In this document: positions 1 to 10,400 of the stretch, piece by piece | Position numbering within the stretch: the stretch's first letter is position 1 | Layout of the letters: each line of letters begins with the position of its first letter | Virus record (IMG/VR): IMGVR_UViG_3300025122_000041 | Coordinates: 1-41,849 of that record | Source: a virus | Reading direction: 5' to 3' (one strand) | Length of the DNA: 41,849 bases | The notes under the pieces: model-generated | Databases searched by the model: none | The model's input: the letters and a program-made list of their open reading frames with translations, nothing else | What the model was told of the DNA's origin: nothing | Translations under genes and position numbers: made by a program

Positions 1-3000
1 AATCAGCAAGGTGTAAAGCTTTTCAGCAATAGCCTATCAGCACACGTGACATTTAAGGATTTTTTAGCCGCCACAGAACAGTTATTGAAGCCGATCGCTG
101 CGCCTCAATTAGGGCTTCACATAAAGAATAAGGACCAGGTTGGTCAAGATGCTCAGGATCCCGGAGGTGTGTATGGTGGTAAAGAGGGTGGCGGATCTGA
201 ATTTGGGATGATATTTTTACCCTTTATTGCGGCACATCGTAAAGCCAAGATGGGGGACTCCACCATGAAGGAGATGCTTTTTGCATTACTGTTGTTGGCA
301 CGTGACTATCGGGTATCAAATTCCTGTGGAAAAGCAGCGCGCCGCCCTCTAGAGAATTGGGAGTTATCGCCACACTGGAGAAACAAGACCAACTCCGGAA
401 ATGCCGCCCAATACGGATTTCAACTAGCCAATGATGGTACCTATTGGGAGATATACGCAAAATTCTTTCAGGCGTGGGAGTCGGATACAGTCCCAGGTGA
501 ATTTTCCAACGCAGCCGGCGAAGGGAAGACTAGTGTAAGGCAGGCAATGGAGCGTCTGTGCGAGAATATTGCATATCTTTCCATTCAAGCCGGTGTTGCC
601 GGCTTACCTGGAGGGATCCAGGCGTCGGAGGCATCTGTGGGTTATCAATACCACCCTAGGCCGAAAGCATCTGTACAGAATAATCAGATGGCAAAAGACT
701 ATGACACTGGTGATACTAACAAACTCGCGGATACCGGGAATGAGGGGACTGCTTCCGGGGGCCTAATGGGGGATGAGCCCTTAAACCTCACAATCGCCGA
801 TCCTGGAGGAAAAACCGGCTCCGATAAAAAATGGAACGGCACTATTAGATTAAGGGATGAGCTTATTATGATGGTGGAGAATTATCGAGGGGGCTTTTTC
901 AATGACTCCGGAGTTCGAAAGCTCGATATTTTCAGCGTGATAATTGATTTTGCCGATAGCATTCTCAAGCGTACCACGGAGCGCGCCGGGAGGGCATCTG
1001 GATTGTCCGCCTTCCCATTTTCAATGATGAACCCAGACGATAGAGTCAATTGGGAGTCTAGGCTCACACAGGCTCATGGACAGGGCCATGATTTCTTCCT
1101 TGCCATGGCCTTTGAGATGTTTATTAATTTCATAGGTGAGTGTTACCCTGTGGGAATGAGATATATGGCCGACATGGAATTCTCACGATATTACATGCAT
1201 TATAACCCCGAAGCCGCGCGTCAGCTTATTGTGTATACAGATTTGATCAGAAACATGTTGGAGACCGGTGAGGTTGGTATAGGTGACTATTCTCAACGCG
1301 GCAGTGCTAATGCGAATCTGGTTGCAGAGTATTTTGACGGCGTGGGTTCGATTGATTATTCCGAAGCCGACAACGAGGACTATGAGCGTGAGCTAATAAC
1401 GGAGTCCGTGTTGAGAACTGCGGAGATGGCTGGATGGACATGGCTTCTCGACGCTGCCCGGGCACTACAGGGTGAATTTACCCTTGTTAATACAATGTGC
1501 GCACATCTTGAAGCATTCTCTAAGGTATTTAAGGCACAGGCTGATGAAGCTGTAACAAAGATAAAGGACCTGCAAATATATTCTGATTCCTTAGGAGAAT
1601 ATAAATCACTTGAGTTTTTCGGATCCGATCCGGGTGAGCATCCGTTAGTGGAGGGGATGATGGAAAAGCTGAACCGACAATCACAGGCTTTGAGAATGTA
1701 CAGGGTGGGCAAAGAGAGACTTATTAGGGACAGTGATCCGGATCCTCCTGTTACTGCGGACCTAGCTGCAAGCGATTACACTGATAACCAGTATAATCAG
1801 GCGTTAAGAGGCAGTAATGAAATGTTATTGGACACTCTATTCAAACAATTGACCACATCCACACGTAGAAATGTTAGAGTTCTTGCAGTTGGGATACCGG
1901 CAGGGTTGTTAACACAATTAGGTAATTCACCGGTGGATGGAGGTGCGATTGATTCGAACGAGCACATAGTGGTCGCAGGCACACCGGCTGGCGGAAAACC
2001 GAATTATGACTATTCAATTATTAGACTTAAGGTGCACAGGCAATCACTTCTATATCCAGAACTAGTATTCACTCCGCGTGTGTATGAATATAGTGCTCAG
2101 ATATTTGTGGGAAATAATTTTGGGATGAATATGAACGTTGAGCCCGCCCCTGTTAGTGACCGCTCTCCCGCGACGGGCGTACCTTCACGTGCAAATAATA
2201 TGGATCAACTAATTGACTCAGTTACATTTCAATTTATCACCGGATTGGGTGAGACCCAGTTTACCGGAAAAACTTTTTTGGAGGAGAAGGTTGATGCAAT
2301 TGCCGGTGAACAATACTATAATCGAAGAGTAATAAAATCGTTCATGAATGCAGTAGGTGTTGGTTCTTTTAATACAATTACCACCAAGTCAACCGGCACC
2401 CTTAAGCGTGTTCGACGAATTCTAGCTAACCATCTTTTTGACCATGCTCTTAAATTGCGATCTAGAATCCTCCACGGTTTGGATTTTGACGAATCAACAT
2501 TTTACGAACCGAAATTCAGGTTCCTTAATGATCTACACGTGGAACAAGCCGGCATTGAGTTCTTTACAACTTTTCTTCAAGAAGGCGCTTCAGTCGGTGG
2601 TGACAGTATTAAATACCTTCCCGCGGGCGCCGCCGGCGATGCATTCATTCAGGAATTTCGGGGAGGATCCGCAGCTGCTATCGGGGGCGGCTTTGATGTT
2701 CTGATGGAGAATTTTGACAAGGGGCCATTTACTTACAAGAGAATAGCAGATGCGGCTGATGCAGAGATGGCGGATGCCCTTCAAGATAATTTAACCACAC
2801 GGGATGAATTGCGAATGCTACGAATGATTGCCGGTTCTCCGATGTTTTATCCTAAGTTTTACAAACAGCAGCTTTTACAAAATAGAGAATTTGATAGGAC
2901 CTTTCTATTGCCTATTGACATTGATGATTTTGGTCTCGCCTATCCTCAACCGACCAAAGCCGCCAACGACATTTTCGGGACTTTATACGATGCCGATATG

Positions 3001-3159
3001 ATTGTACTAAGGGATCCCGACGATGCCTCTCCGTTATCAACAACGGTGAATGAAGATCGGGACGTCCATCGCCTATTGGTGGATCCGCGAGGTGGGAGTG
3101 AAGAGAGTTTTGCACTTGACCGATTCTGGGTTGAGCTTGAAGTAATTTCGGGAGGCTAA
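1..3159 (+). CDS. Large virion structural protein, 5'-partial
   Basis: The reading frame is open from base 1 with no stop and no ATG, so the gene almost certainly starts before the window. The first in-frame alternative start, GTG at 46, has no ribosome binding site. At least 1052 residues are visible. I recognise no catalytic domain, signal peptide or membrane segment. The protein is a long mixed-composition chain, rich in Gly, Asp and aromatic residues, of the kind found in phage virion proteins. It ends 2 nt before the FN3-domain gene, whose Shine-Dalgarno site (GGAGG, 3151-3155) lies inside its last codons, so the two are co-translated. A role as a baseplate, tail-fibre or other virion component is inferred only from size and from the structural genes downstream. 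Confidence 0.75.
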   Translation, partial: NQQGVKLFSNSLSAHVTFKDFLAATEQLLKPIAAPQLGLHIKNKDQVGQDAQDPGGVYGGKEGGGSEFGMIFLPFIAAHRKAKMGDSTMKEMLFALLLLARDYRVSNSCGKAARRPLENWELSPHWRNKTNSGNAAQYGFQLANDGTYWEIYAKFFQAWESDTVPGEFSNAAGEGKTSVRQAMERLCENIAYLSIQAGVAGLPGGIQASEASVGYQYHPRPKASVQNNQMAKDYDTGDTNKLADTGNEGTASGGLMGDEPLNLTIADPGGKTGSDKKWNGTIRLRDELIMMVENYRGGFFNDSGVRKLDIFSVIIDFADSILKRTTERAGRASGLSAFPFSMMNPDDRVNWESRLTQAHGQGHDFFLAMAFEMFINFIGECYPVGMRYMADMEFSRYYMHYNPEAARQLIVYTDLIRNMLETGEVGIGDYSQRGSANANLVAEYFDGVGSIDYSEADNEDYERELITESVLRTAEMAGWTWLLDAARALQGEFTLVNTMCAHLEAFSKVFKAQADEAVTKIKDLQIYSDSLGEYKSLEFFGSDPGEHPLVEGMMEKLNRQSQALRMYRVGKERLIRDSDPDPPVTADLAASDYTDNQYNQALRGSNEMLLDTLFKQLTTSTRRNVRVLAVGIPAGLLTQLGNSPVDGGAIDSNEHIVVAGTPAGGKPNYDYSIIRLKVHRQSLLYPELVFTPRVYEYSAQIFVGNNFGMNMNVEPAPVSDRSPATGVPSRANNMDQLIDSVTFQFITGLGETQFTGKTFLEEKVDAIAGEQYYNRRVIKSFMNAVGVGSFNTITTKSTGTLKRVRRILANHLFDHALKLRSRILHGLDFDESTFYEPKFRFLNDLHVEQAGIEFFTTFLQEGASVGGDSIKYLPAGAAGDAFIQEFRGGSAAAIGGGFDVLMENFDKGPFTYKRIADAADAEMADALQDNLTTRDELRMLRMIAGSPMFYPKFYKQQLLQNREFDRTFLLPIDIDDFGLAYPQPTKAANDIFGTLYDADMIVLRDPDDASPLSTTVNEDRDVHRLLVDPRGGSEESFALDRFWVELEVISGG

Positions 3160-3161
3160 GA

Positions 3162-5279
3162 GTGGGAATTCTAACACCCGTCGATAATGAATTGGTATTC
3201 ATTTCAGAACCTTCAGAACCAATTAACATTTTGGCAATTGCAGGACCTGAACTAATACACAGTCACTTTCGATACAAGTATTACGTGCCGGATGAGTCGA
3301 TAAATGACTCTGGTTATGTACAGCTCGACACAAATGATATTGAGCTCCAAGCCCGCGGCAGCGGGATGTTTAGCCTAAAGACCACCGGGGTAGACATGGA
3401 GGATCTGCGATATCGAATTGGCAGACAGATACCTCGTTTTGTCGACATTACCATTGAAACTGATTCGCCGGCGGTCCTGGCACAGAATGATTACACACCC
3501 ACCCAGATGACGGAGAGAATAGGGCAGCTTGGTCTAAATGACTCGAGCGCTTTGATCGAGGCAAATTTAGCCACTGCACATGATGATTCAGCTGTTTCTG
3601 CTTCATCTCCAACAAAGTTGTTTGTTTCCATATCATTGCAGGACAGCGACCTGGCTTGGGAAACAGGGCGAGAAATTTTGTTCACAAATGACCTGCGCAT
3701 GTCAACTGATGATTCCATCACGCGGTCACTTGCCAATCTCGGAGGTGTGTATTCAGAGAACATAATTCCTGTGGAAGTTTATGAGTCCTGGTGGGCAAAT
3801 GCAAAGAATATGCTAGGTGATGATGTGGCTTATTCGACCGGTGGCAGGTTGGAGGCTGGATCGACCCCACAGGAGGATACTGCGGCACATGTATTTCAGG
3901 CCCAAATTAATCAGTTGAGATATGGTGACCTGATACTAAGGGGGACAACAAATGCTGTGAGCCCTTTTTCTCACGATTTTGCGTCGGATGTCGGGCTGGC
4001 TATCACCATGCAGCGCGCTGCTACCAGCGAAGACGGGTTCACCGGTCCGGAATCTTGGAATGTTCCAATTGCACCCATTACTCAGGCCGGTTTTGCAGGT
4101 ATTAGTGACGCTGAGTTAGAGGAACTCACCGCCGGAGGTGAAGCTACTTTTGAGCAGAATGACATTATTCCCCTGGGTTACGTTGTGGACAAATATGAGA
4201 CATATGGTGATGGTACTAGGTTTCAACACCGTCCGATTGTTTTAGGTAACATAATACAGAAGACGGTTATAGACACGGCTGTTGCAGTCGGACGCACATA
4301 CAGCTATCAGGTTCGAGCAGCTTATTTGATTCGCTTGACTGTTTCGGATGATGATGGTGATGAATTTAAGATTACGGCACTATTCCTATCCAAACCGACT
4401 GCTAGCACCAAATGTGTATGTAATCCACCTCCCACTCCCCCGGATCCGCCTGGAGACATAAAGTTTGCTTATGACTATGAGGATAACAATCTTGCTATCC
4501 ATTGGGCATTTCCTATTTCGAGTCAACGAGATGTAAGATATTTTCAAATTTATCGTCGATCTTCATTTTTAGAGCCGTTTCAGCTGATTAGAGAGTACGA
4601 TTTCAATGACCGGGTTGAAAGATATGACAGGGGAACACTGCGACGCATAGATTTAATTGAGCGTCAAATTAGTGATAATCGACCTAATCCTAAAACATAC
4701 TATATCGATAATGAATTTGGTATGGATAGTAAATTCATATACACCCTCGTTGCCGTTGATGCTCACGAAAATAGCTCTAATTATTCTATCCAATTTAAGG
4801 TGTACTTTGATAGATTTACAAACAACATTATTGTGGAAGATGTCTCTCCTTCTGGTGCACCTCGCGATTACCCGAATTATTATCTATCACCTATTATTGA
4901 TGGAGTCAGATACGATACAGTATTGACGGAGGATGCAATTAAGGTTAGTCAACATAAGGAATTTGAGGTATATCTAGATCCAGCTGCCATGAAAATTTTC
5001 AAACCAGGTGAGGGAAGTGAGGCTGCAATGATAGATACACATCACGTGGTTTTTGCTAGTGGACAAGCCCCGGATCCGGCCGACACGAACATGGTGGGAA
5101 AATATGTAATGCAAATTATTAATGTAGATAATGCTAGAACTAGTGGCCTGGAAATCCGAATTAATGACAAGCGGGAGTCCCTCTACGCCGGTGGACCCAA
5201 TCCATATGCGACAGTCGATACTGGGGCGGACATTCCAAGAGATGATCAAGGAGATATGATTGGTGGATTTGTTATATAG
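3162..5279 (+). CDS. Virion protein with FN3-like domain
   Basis: A 705-residue protein starting at GTG 3162, preceded by GGAGG at a spacing of 6 nt. Residues about 416-560 resemble a fibronectin type III fold: a Pro-rich linker (PPPTPPDPPGD) just after a CVC motif, then strands typical of FN3, including LAIHWAFP, VRYFQIYRRSS and a later FIYTLVAVDAHENSS. FN3 and related Ig-like domains are common in phage tail and surface proteins, where they act as spacers or weak carbohydrate binders. The N-terminal 400 residues are not recognised. It follows the partial structural gene by 2 nt and precedes a 154-nt gap, so it ends the first operon segment. Probably a tail or surface structural protein; the exact position in the particle is unknown. 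Confidence 0.7.
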   Translation: MGILTPVDNELVFISEPSEPINILAIAGPELIHSHFRYKYYVPDESINDSGYVQLDTNDIELQARGSGMFSLKTTGVDMEDLRYRIGRQIPRFVDITIETDSPAVLAQNDYTPTQMTERIGQLGLNDSSALIEANLATAHDDSAVSASSPTKLFVSISLQDSDLAWETGREILFTNDLRMSTDDSITRSLANLGGVYSENIIPVEVYESWWANAKNMLGDDVAYSTGGRLEAGSTPQEDTAAHVFQAQINQLRYGDLILRGTTNAVSPFSHDFASDVGLAITMQRAATSEDGFTGPESWNVPIAPITQAGFAGISDAELEELTAGGEATFEQNDIIPLGYVVDKYETYGDGTRFQHRPIVLGNIIQKTVIDTAVAVGRTYSYQVRAAYLIRLTVSDDDGDEFKITALFLSKPTASTKCVCNPPPTPPDPPGDIKFAYDYEDNNLAIHWAFPISSQRDVRYFQIYRRSSFLEPFQLIREYDFNDRVERYDRGTLRRIDLIERQISDNRPNPKTYYIDNEFGMDSKFIYTLVAVDAHENSSNYSIQFKVYFDRFTNNIIVEDVSPSGAPRDYPNYYLSPIIDGVRYDTVLTEDAIKVSQHKEFEVYLDPAAMKIFKPGEGSEAAMIDTHHVVFASGQAPDPADTNMVGKYVMQIINVDNARTSGLEIRINDKRESLYAGGPNPYATVDTGADIPRDDQGDMIGGFVI

Positions 5280-5433
5280 ACTTTATATAATCTCTAATTG
5301 GGTTTTGATGTAATTAATCGAACATTGTAATGTTTACACGGGGATTCATGGTAATATTTTTATGTAAATCACGTAAAAAGAATTAGAAAACTTTGAGACA
5401 AATATTTATGAAAGGTACCAGGGGAAAATTCTA
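5280..5433 (+). promoter_or_regulatory. Long leader region with small hairpin
   Basis: This is one of the longest non-coding gaps in the window. It holds a perfect small inverted repeat at 5321-5334 (AACATTGTAATGTT), an A/T-rich stretch and the word ACGTAAAAAGAA at 5371-5382, nearly repeated at 32005-32017 in the leader of the first sheath gene. The following gene has AGGGGA about 8 nt before its ATG. A late promoter is plausible here, but neither a T4 late box (TATAAATA) nor a convincing -35/-10 pair is present, so the call rests on position and on the shared word only. Confidence 0.25.
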
Positions 5434-6159
5434 ATGGGATTTTTAGATCATTCAACCAACAACATTATCGTCGATGCTGTCTTGACCGATACAGGACGAC
5501 GCTTTTTATCAAGAAACGATGGATCTTTTTCAATCGTCAAATTTGCTCTAGGAGATGATGAGGTTGACTATAGCATAATCAAGCAATTTGGCCGGTCGGT
5601 TGGGAAGGAGAAGATCAACAAAAATACGTTGGTCTCTGAAGCGCAGACTAACGGTAAGCTGGCGATGAAATATAAATTGTTAAGCGTTAGCAATCCAAAT
5701 TTGGTGAGATTGCCTAGTTTTTCATTTAAGGGGCTCACCAGCACATCTCCTTCTGTTTCAGTGACCCGCGGGCAAATAGCGGGGACTAACGTAGAGGAAG
5801 TTATTGTTGAGCAGAGCATTGCTGATATAAACACAATAGATATTGAGTTAATCGATAATGCATTTTCGGTTTCAATGAGAAATGATCTACTGAGACTAAG
5901 TGTGGGAAATCGCGCAGTAGCCCCTCAGGACATAAGTACGGATAGGATCGCAACATACCTCGTAACTCGTGGCCCCACTTTGACGGCCAAGGGGGGCGCT
6001 AGGTTAACAGTACAACTCAACACGAGATCCATCACGGATTCTCAATTTAGCACATTTGGAAATTATGGTAGTAAAGCTACGATTACAACATTTGTAGAGT
6101 TTACCGGTATGAGTTCAGGCCAGAGAATTACACTACAAGTTGATATATCAAAAAGCTGA
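5434..6159 (+). CDS. Conserved virion structural protein
   Basis: A 241-residue protein with AGGGGA upstream of its ATG. The N-terminus (MGFLDHSTNNIIVDAVLTD, then TGRRFLSRNDGSFSIVKFA and LGDDEVDY) is a pattern I associate with a family of virion proteins in large T4-like and marine phages. The function of that family is unknown to me. There is no signal peptide, membrane segment or enzyme motif. The second half is beta-rich with many Thr/Ser/Val residues (VTRGPTLTAKGGARLTVQL). The next gene starts 10 nt after its stop, with GAGGA in the gap, so it belongs to the same structural operon as the two larger proteins that follow. Confidence 0.7.
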   Translation: MGFLDHSTNNIIVDAVLTDTGRRFLSRNDGSFSIVKFALGDDEVDYSIIKQFGRSVGKEKINKNTLVSEAQTNGKLAMKYKLLSVSNPNLVRLPSFSFKGLTSTSPSVSVTRGQIAGTNVEEVIVEQSIADINTIDIELIDNAFSVSMRNDLLRLSVGNRAVAPQDISTDRIATYLVTRGPTLTAKGGARLTVQLNTRSITDSQFSTFGNYGSKATITTFVEFTGMSSGQRITLQVDISKS

Positions 6160-6169
6160 CGAGGAATAA

Positions 6170-7474
6170 ATGGCAACTTATAAAGAACTGTCTGCGGCTG
6201 ACGTTAAGACAAGCAAATCTGTTTTAAATCAATTAATAGACATTGTACAGGCTGATATTTCTAGTTCAAACACTAGACAGAAATATCAGGTTTTTGTTAC
6301 GGGAGGAATAGGACCGGGTGTTACTTCTTCTCTACATCAAACTATATATGATCAAGACTTTACACTACAAACTGCAAATCCGTTATTTGACATGACAGTG
6401 GGGCTGTATGTCAGTGGGGCATCAGTGACCGGAAGTCAGACCGGTGAGGACGTTAACGGAAAGTTACTTTTCCCATCAAATTCACTAATGATGAGGGAGA
6501 AAATTAATATATATCGTCAATTTGCACAGTTGTTGAAAGGAGACTCCGGTGAGAAATTCTTTTCCCCTCCTAACAATACTGATTCAGATAATAGAATAGA
6601 CGATGCCCTATTCATAGCTTATAAGCGATTATTTGCGAGGGATAAAATTAAGCGAGAAACATTCGCAATGAGATTTTATACTAGCGCTAGCGCCACAGAT
6701 ATAGGGGAAGACGGATCTTTATCAAAACAGACAGGCCGTGATAATTTGGCTCGTGGTACTATATCCGGATCGATGATTATCACCGATTTAGGTTCAGCTA
6801 CTAACCAGACTCAGGTGTCATTTGGAGGGGAGGTCGGCGCCTTGGTGGACGCGAATGATACAAACAACAAGGTTGGGTTGGTATATTATGATCAAGGAAT
6901 TGCAGTCCTTAATTTGAAAAGAGTACTTTCAGGAAGTCAGAGAGTTTCCGGAACAATCGATTCCATGCAAGCGGCAGCATCAATAAACGGTTACTCGGTG
7001 CCTGCTGGAAAAACCATAATTGGAGCCCGGAAAGCCGCTGCGGGTCCAGCACAAAGTGACAGGACAGCCACCGCATATGGCAATCCCAATGCCACCTTCA
7101 TCCCGGATTTTGTGGTGTCCGCTTCAATTGACAATATTATTAATCATGTTGCAGAAGTTCGTTTTCAGTCTGGGTCGGCTCTTACTGCGATGACATTCCA
7201 GAATCAGACAAATATCAATTCAACACTGATTTTCTGTCGAGCATCTGCTGATGAATTCAATTATTCAGCCAACCCAACCTTTACTAACAGCAGTGATGAT
7301 AGGTTGGTCGTAATTGAGCCGACTGAAGAAACAACGCAGAGAACGTTTACGTTCCCAACTGCGATTGGACTGTACGATGCCAACGATAATTTGTTGGCCG
7401 TATCGAAATTATCTAGGCCGGTCGAAAAAAATGATGAGAAGGATATCACGTTTCGTGTTCGGCTAGATTTCTAA
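6170..7474 (+). CDS. Structural protein with shared C-terminal module
   Basis: A 434-residue protein starting at ATG 6170 behind GAGGA. No enzymatic motif is visible. Its last ~85 residues carry a module also found at the end of the next protein: Cys-Arg-Ala followed by SANPTF, then a GLYDANDN turn, then LSRPVEKNDEKDITFRVRLDF-like residues to the C-terminus. Both proteins finish with F-R-V-(R/K)-(L/I)-D-F. A shared terminal module in adjacent virion genes suggests either assembly onto the same partner or duplication of a docking domain. The N-terminal half (residues 1-160) includes a helical segment around MMREKINIYRQFAQLLKG. Probably a tail, baseplate or head surface component; family function unknown. 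Confidence 0.7.
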   Translation: MATYKELSAADVKTSKSVLNQLIDIVQADISSSNTRQKYQVFVTGGIGPGVTSSLHQTIYDQDFTLQTANPLFDMTVGLYVSGASVTGSQTGEDVNGKLLFPSNSLMMREKINIYRQFAQLLKGDSGEKFFSPPNNTDSDNRIDDALFIAYKRLFARDKIKRETFAMRFYTSASATDIGEDGSLSKQTGRDNLARGTISGSMIITDLGSATNQTQVSFGGEVGALVDANDTNNKVGLVYYDQGIAVLNLKRVLSGSQRVSGTIDSMQAAASINGYSVPAGKTIIGARKAAAGPAQSDRTATAYGNPNATFIPDFVVSASIDNIINHVAEVRFQSGSALTAMTFQNQTNINSTLIFCRASADEFNYSANPTFTNSSDDRLVVIEPTEETTQRTFTFPTAIGLYDANDNLLAVSKLSRPVEKNDEKDITFRVRLDF

Positions 7475-7495
7475 TGCTGATGTCAGAGGGCTAAC

Positions 7496-10400
7496 ATGGG
7501 AATCATTAAGCTCGAGGCGGAAAATTTTGATTTCAGTACGATCGTAACACATCCCAGTAGATCGTGGAGTAGCTCTTCCCTTGGGGAGATTGCTACTCCT
7601 GGTGTAACGGGGTCAGTTTTTGTATTTGCTGAGAGATCAGAGGCCGTTAAGGACGCTGACCTATTAATAGTGGATAAGCGGGCGTTGGGGTTCCAGAGTT
7701 TTCCCGGTGCCATTGGTCAGCAAAAGCTCACGCTTTCTGAGCTATTGCGTACTATTAGTGTCGAAACCAAGGACTATCCCATTTATTCCGAAGATAGTTT
7801 GTCATTGGGTGCAGTGAAAACAATGATAGACTTTGTAACGTTGATGCCACAGAGCACCAGGTCATTACAGCAAAAAAATATATCTAGATTTTCTCAACCG
7901 GCTCCGACTGAGGGAGTTATAAACGACAGTAATGGTAATGTGGTATTTGATGGCAATCTTGGTCAGCGACAGAATGCAGCATTCAGGACCCTTCAGAATA
8001 CATACTTTCCATCCTACCAGACCACATTTCCTGGAGTTGGGATGGACTATCGAAATTACCATTCACTGAATTTCTTTACTTCATCTCAAACCCCTAATGA
8101 TTCTGTACTCATATATCCGGCCCATACCATGTCGACCCCTGAGGCTCAGTACGGTGATGCCGGGGGAGCGCTCGCCAAAACGCCATTAGATTTTGACCTT
8201 CCATATCGACCACGTGATGAATGGACATTTAGTTTTTACATAAATCCCCGATACAATGATGCATTTGATCATATCAAAGGCGCGACAGCTACTGTGGGAA
8301 AGAGAGGGGCCAACGTCTTCCGCGCCGGAACCATTATGCACATGTCGTCCTGTTATGCAATATCCCTAATAACAGGGAGTAGTATTGGGCAGGACGGTAA
8401 GCCGGACACGTTTCGAATAATGCTACAATTGAGTCATAGTGCTGAAGTGCCCCCTAGTGAGGTTCCCTGTAACGGCCGCGGCCCTGGCGGCCCGGGGAGG
8501 ACAGACGGTCACCTACAATCTCCACAAGACCTGATTTTCTTTTCATCGGATTCCGGTTCACTGAAACACAATCACTGGCATCACGTTGCAATAACTTGGC
8601 CTGGGTTCATGAACAATGGTGGTACCGGTAGTTTCTACATTGACAACAAGTTGGACTGTGAGTTCCGACCGGTGACCGGGCGCCATCCTGGTACCAACCA
8701 GGAAGCCCTACCAACCCCCCTACACAATTTACCACCTGTCACTCAATTTTTTCCCCCTGCGGCTGATTTCAATGGGTTTATGCAGACACCTGACGGTACG
8801 CAGTACGGTTTCGGCATGAAGGAATATGAGTGGCCAGTGTTACGCAATAGAGGAAGGGGCCAGTCTCCACCCGGTAAGACTCGGGATCCGGATGCACTTT
8901 TTATAGGGAACTTTTATGAGGGTGATAATCAGCATGCCAATGGTAGCGCAATCACAAATTATTTCAACCAGACTGTCGCGGATTTTGAGGGAATTTGGGC
9001 ACTTACGTCCTCTTATGATGATCCTAGAAATTTCAATCCTGCCAATTTTCGTCATCCGCTAAATGCTGAAATACACGATCTAAGAATTTATAAGAAGGCG
9101 CTTAGCGCTGACCAAATATATTCTGCATCGCGTGCCGGCCCGCGCTCTGTCGTAACACAGAGTTCATATGCACAGTGGTCGACCACAACCGCGAAGTTCG
9201 ATCCAAGTGCAATACAGTGGGAACGCGTATGGTACGATGACTCTGCTCTGGAAACAGTTCAGCTGGGGTTTGTCAAAGGTCCCAAGACTGCAAGAAATCC
9301 GGATTTGATGCTTTATATTCCGCCCTTCTTTGTAAAGGAGTCCAGGAAGAGGAGAGTATTTAAGGGCCCTCGCCAGAGAACGTCTGCCAGAGTAGAGACC
9401 ATCAATCCGATAAATACTAGAATGAGCTTTAATGCCAATATTCACGATATTAATCTGCAAAATTTCTGTCGGGAGTTTGTGCTAGGAAGGTATCCCAGGT
9501 TATTCAATATGACGGCCAGTGCTGAACAGCAAGGACAGAGTAATGGTGGTACTGATAGTCTGTCGCCTCAGATGAGATGCGATGGCAAGGGCCTAATGAT
9601 AAAAGAAGACGATGACTGGATATCCGGCGGCGGCATCGGTGTTGCGAACATGACGCGAAAGAGAACCATCTATGGAAAGGACAAGGCAGAAAGAAAGATG
9701 GTCAACCGGCGTAATTTGACCATATTGCCTAACGACAATGGATTATTTCAACCAAATTTCACTCTGCTATTGACTGGCACTTCCGGAGGAAAGCAATTGT
9801 CAGAGGCATCAGGATTCAAATCCCGCGTAAAGGTTGGCGCAGCTTTTCGTCCTCCACAGTCTAAAAATGATCCAGTTTACGATAAAGATCTAAACATAGG
9901 AATAACCAGTGGCTCAGAGATGGATCGGTTTGTCAATAGCAATTCAAAAATATTTACCGGTAAGGATCCGCAGTGGGATACATCATATAATACTGTAAGT
10001 GACGTGACTGGACTTTCGCCTGAGGGGGATGAGACATATGGGCCACAGCACGGAAATACCTCTCCTAAGCCCAAACTACAGGGAATATTGGACTTGAGCA
10101 TGATTGACCTGTCCGACCTAATTTTTGTTCATCCGGATCAAAATGCAAAATTTCTATCCAAAATAGATCTTATGCATGATGACCCACTCTTAGATAACAT
10201 AATAACGCCCTTTTCCCCGATCCAATTTCCGCTGAATGTAGAGGAGGACGATGAGGATCCTCCTGACCTGACTGGGATTGGACCATACATGTACATAATG
10301 CTAAAGGACCCAAGCTCAAATGCAAAGACCATGTTTAATATTCCTCAATTATTTTATGGTGACGGTATCCAAAAGAATAGCATGACGATAAAGGGAGGAA

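Noticed and set aside
5280-5433. T4-type late promoter (TATAAATA) in the leader regions
   Set aside because: No exact or near-exact copy was found in the intergenic regions; matches in coding regions such as TATAAATC near 1600 are chance.
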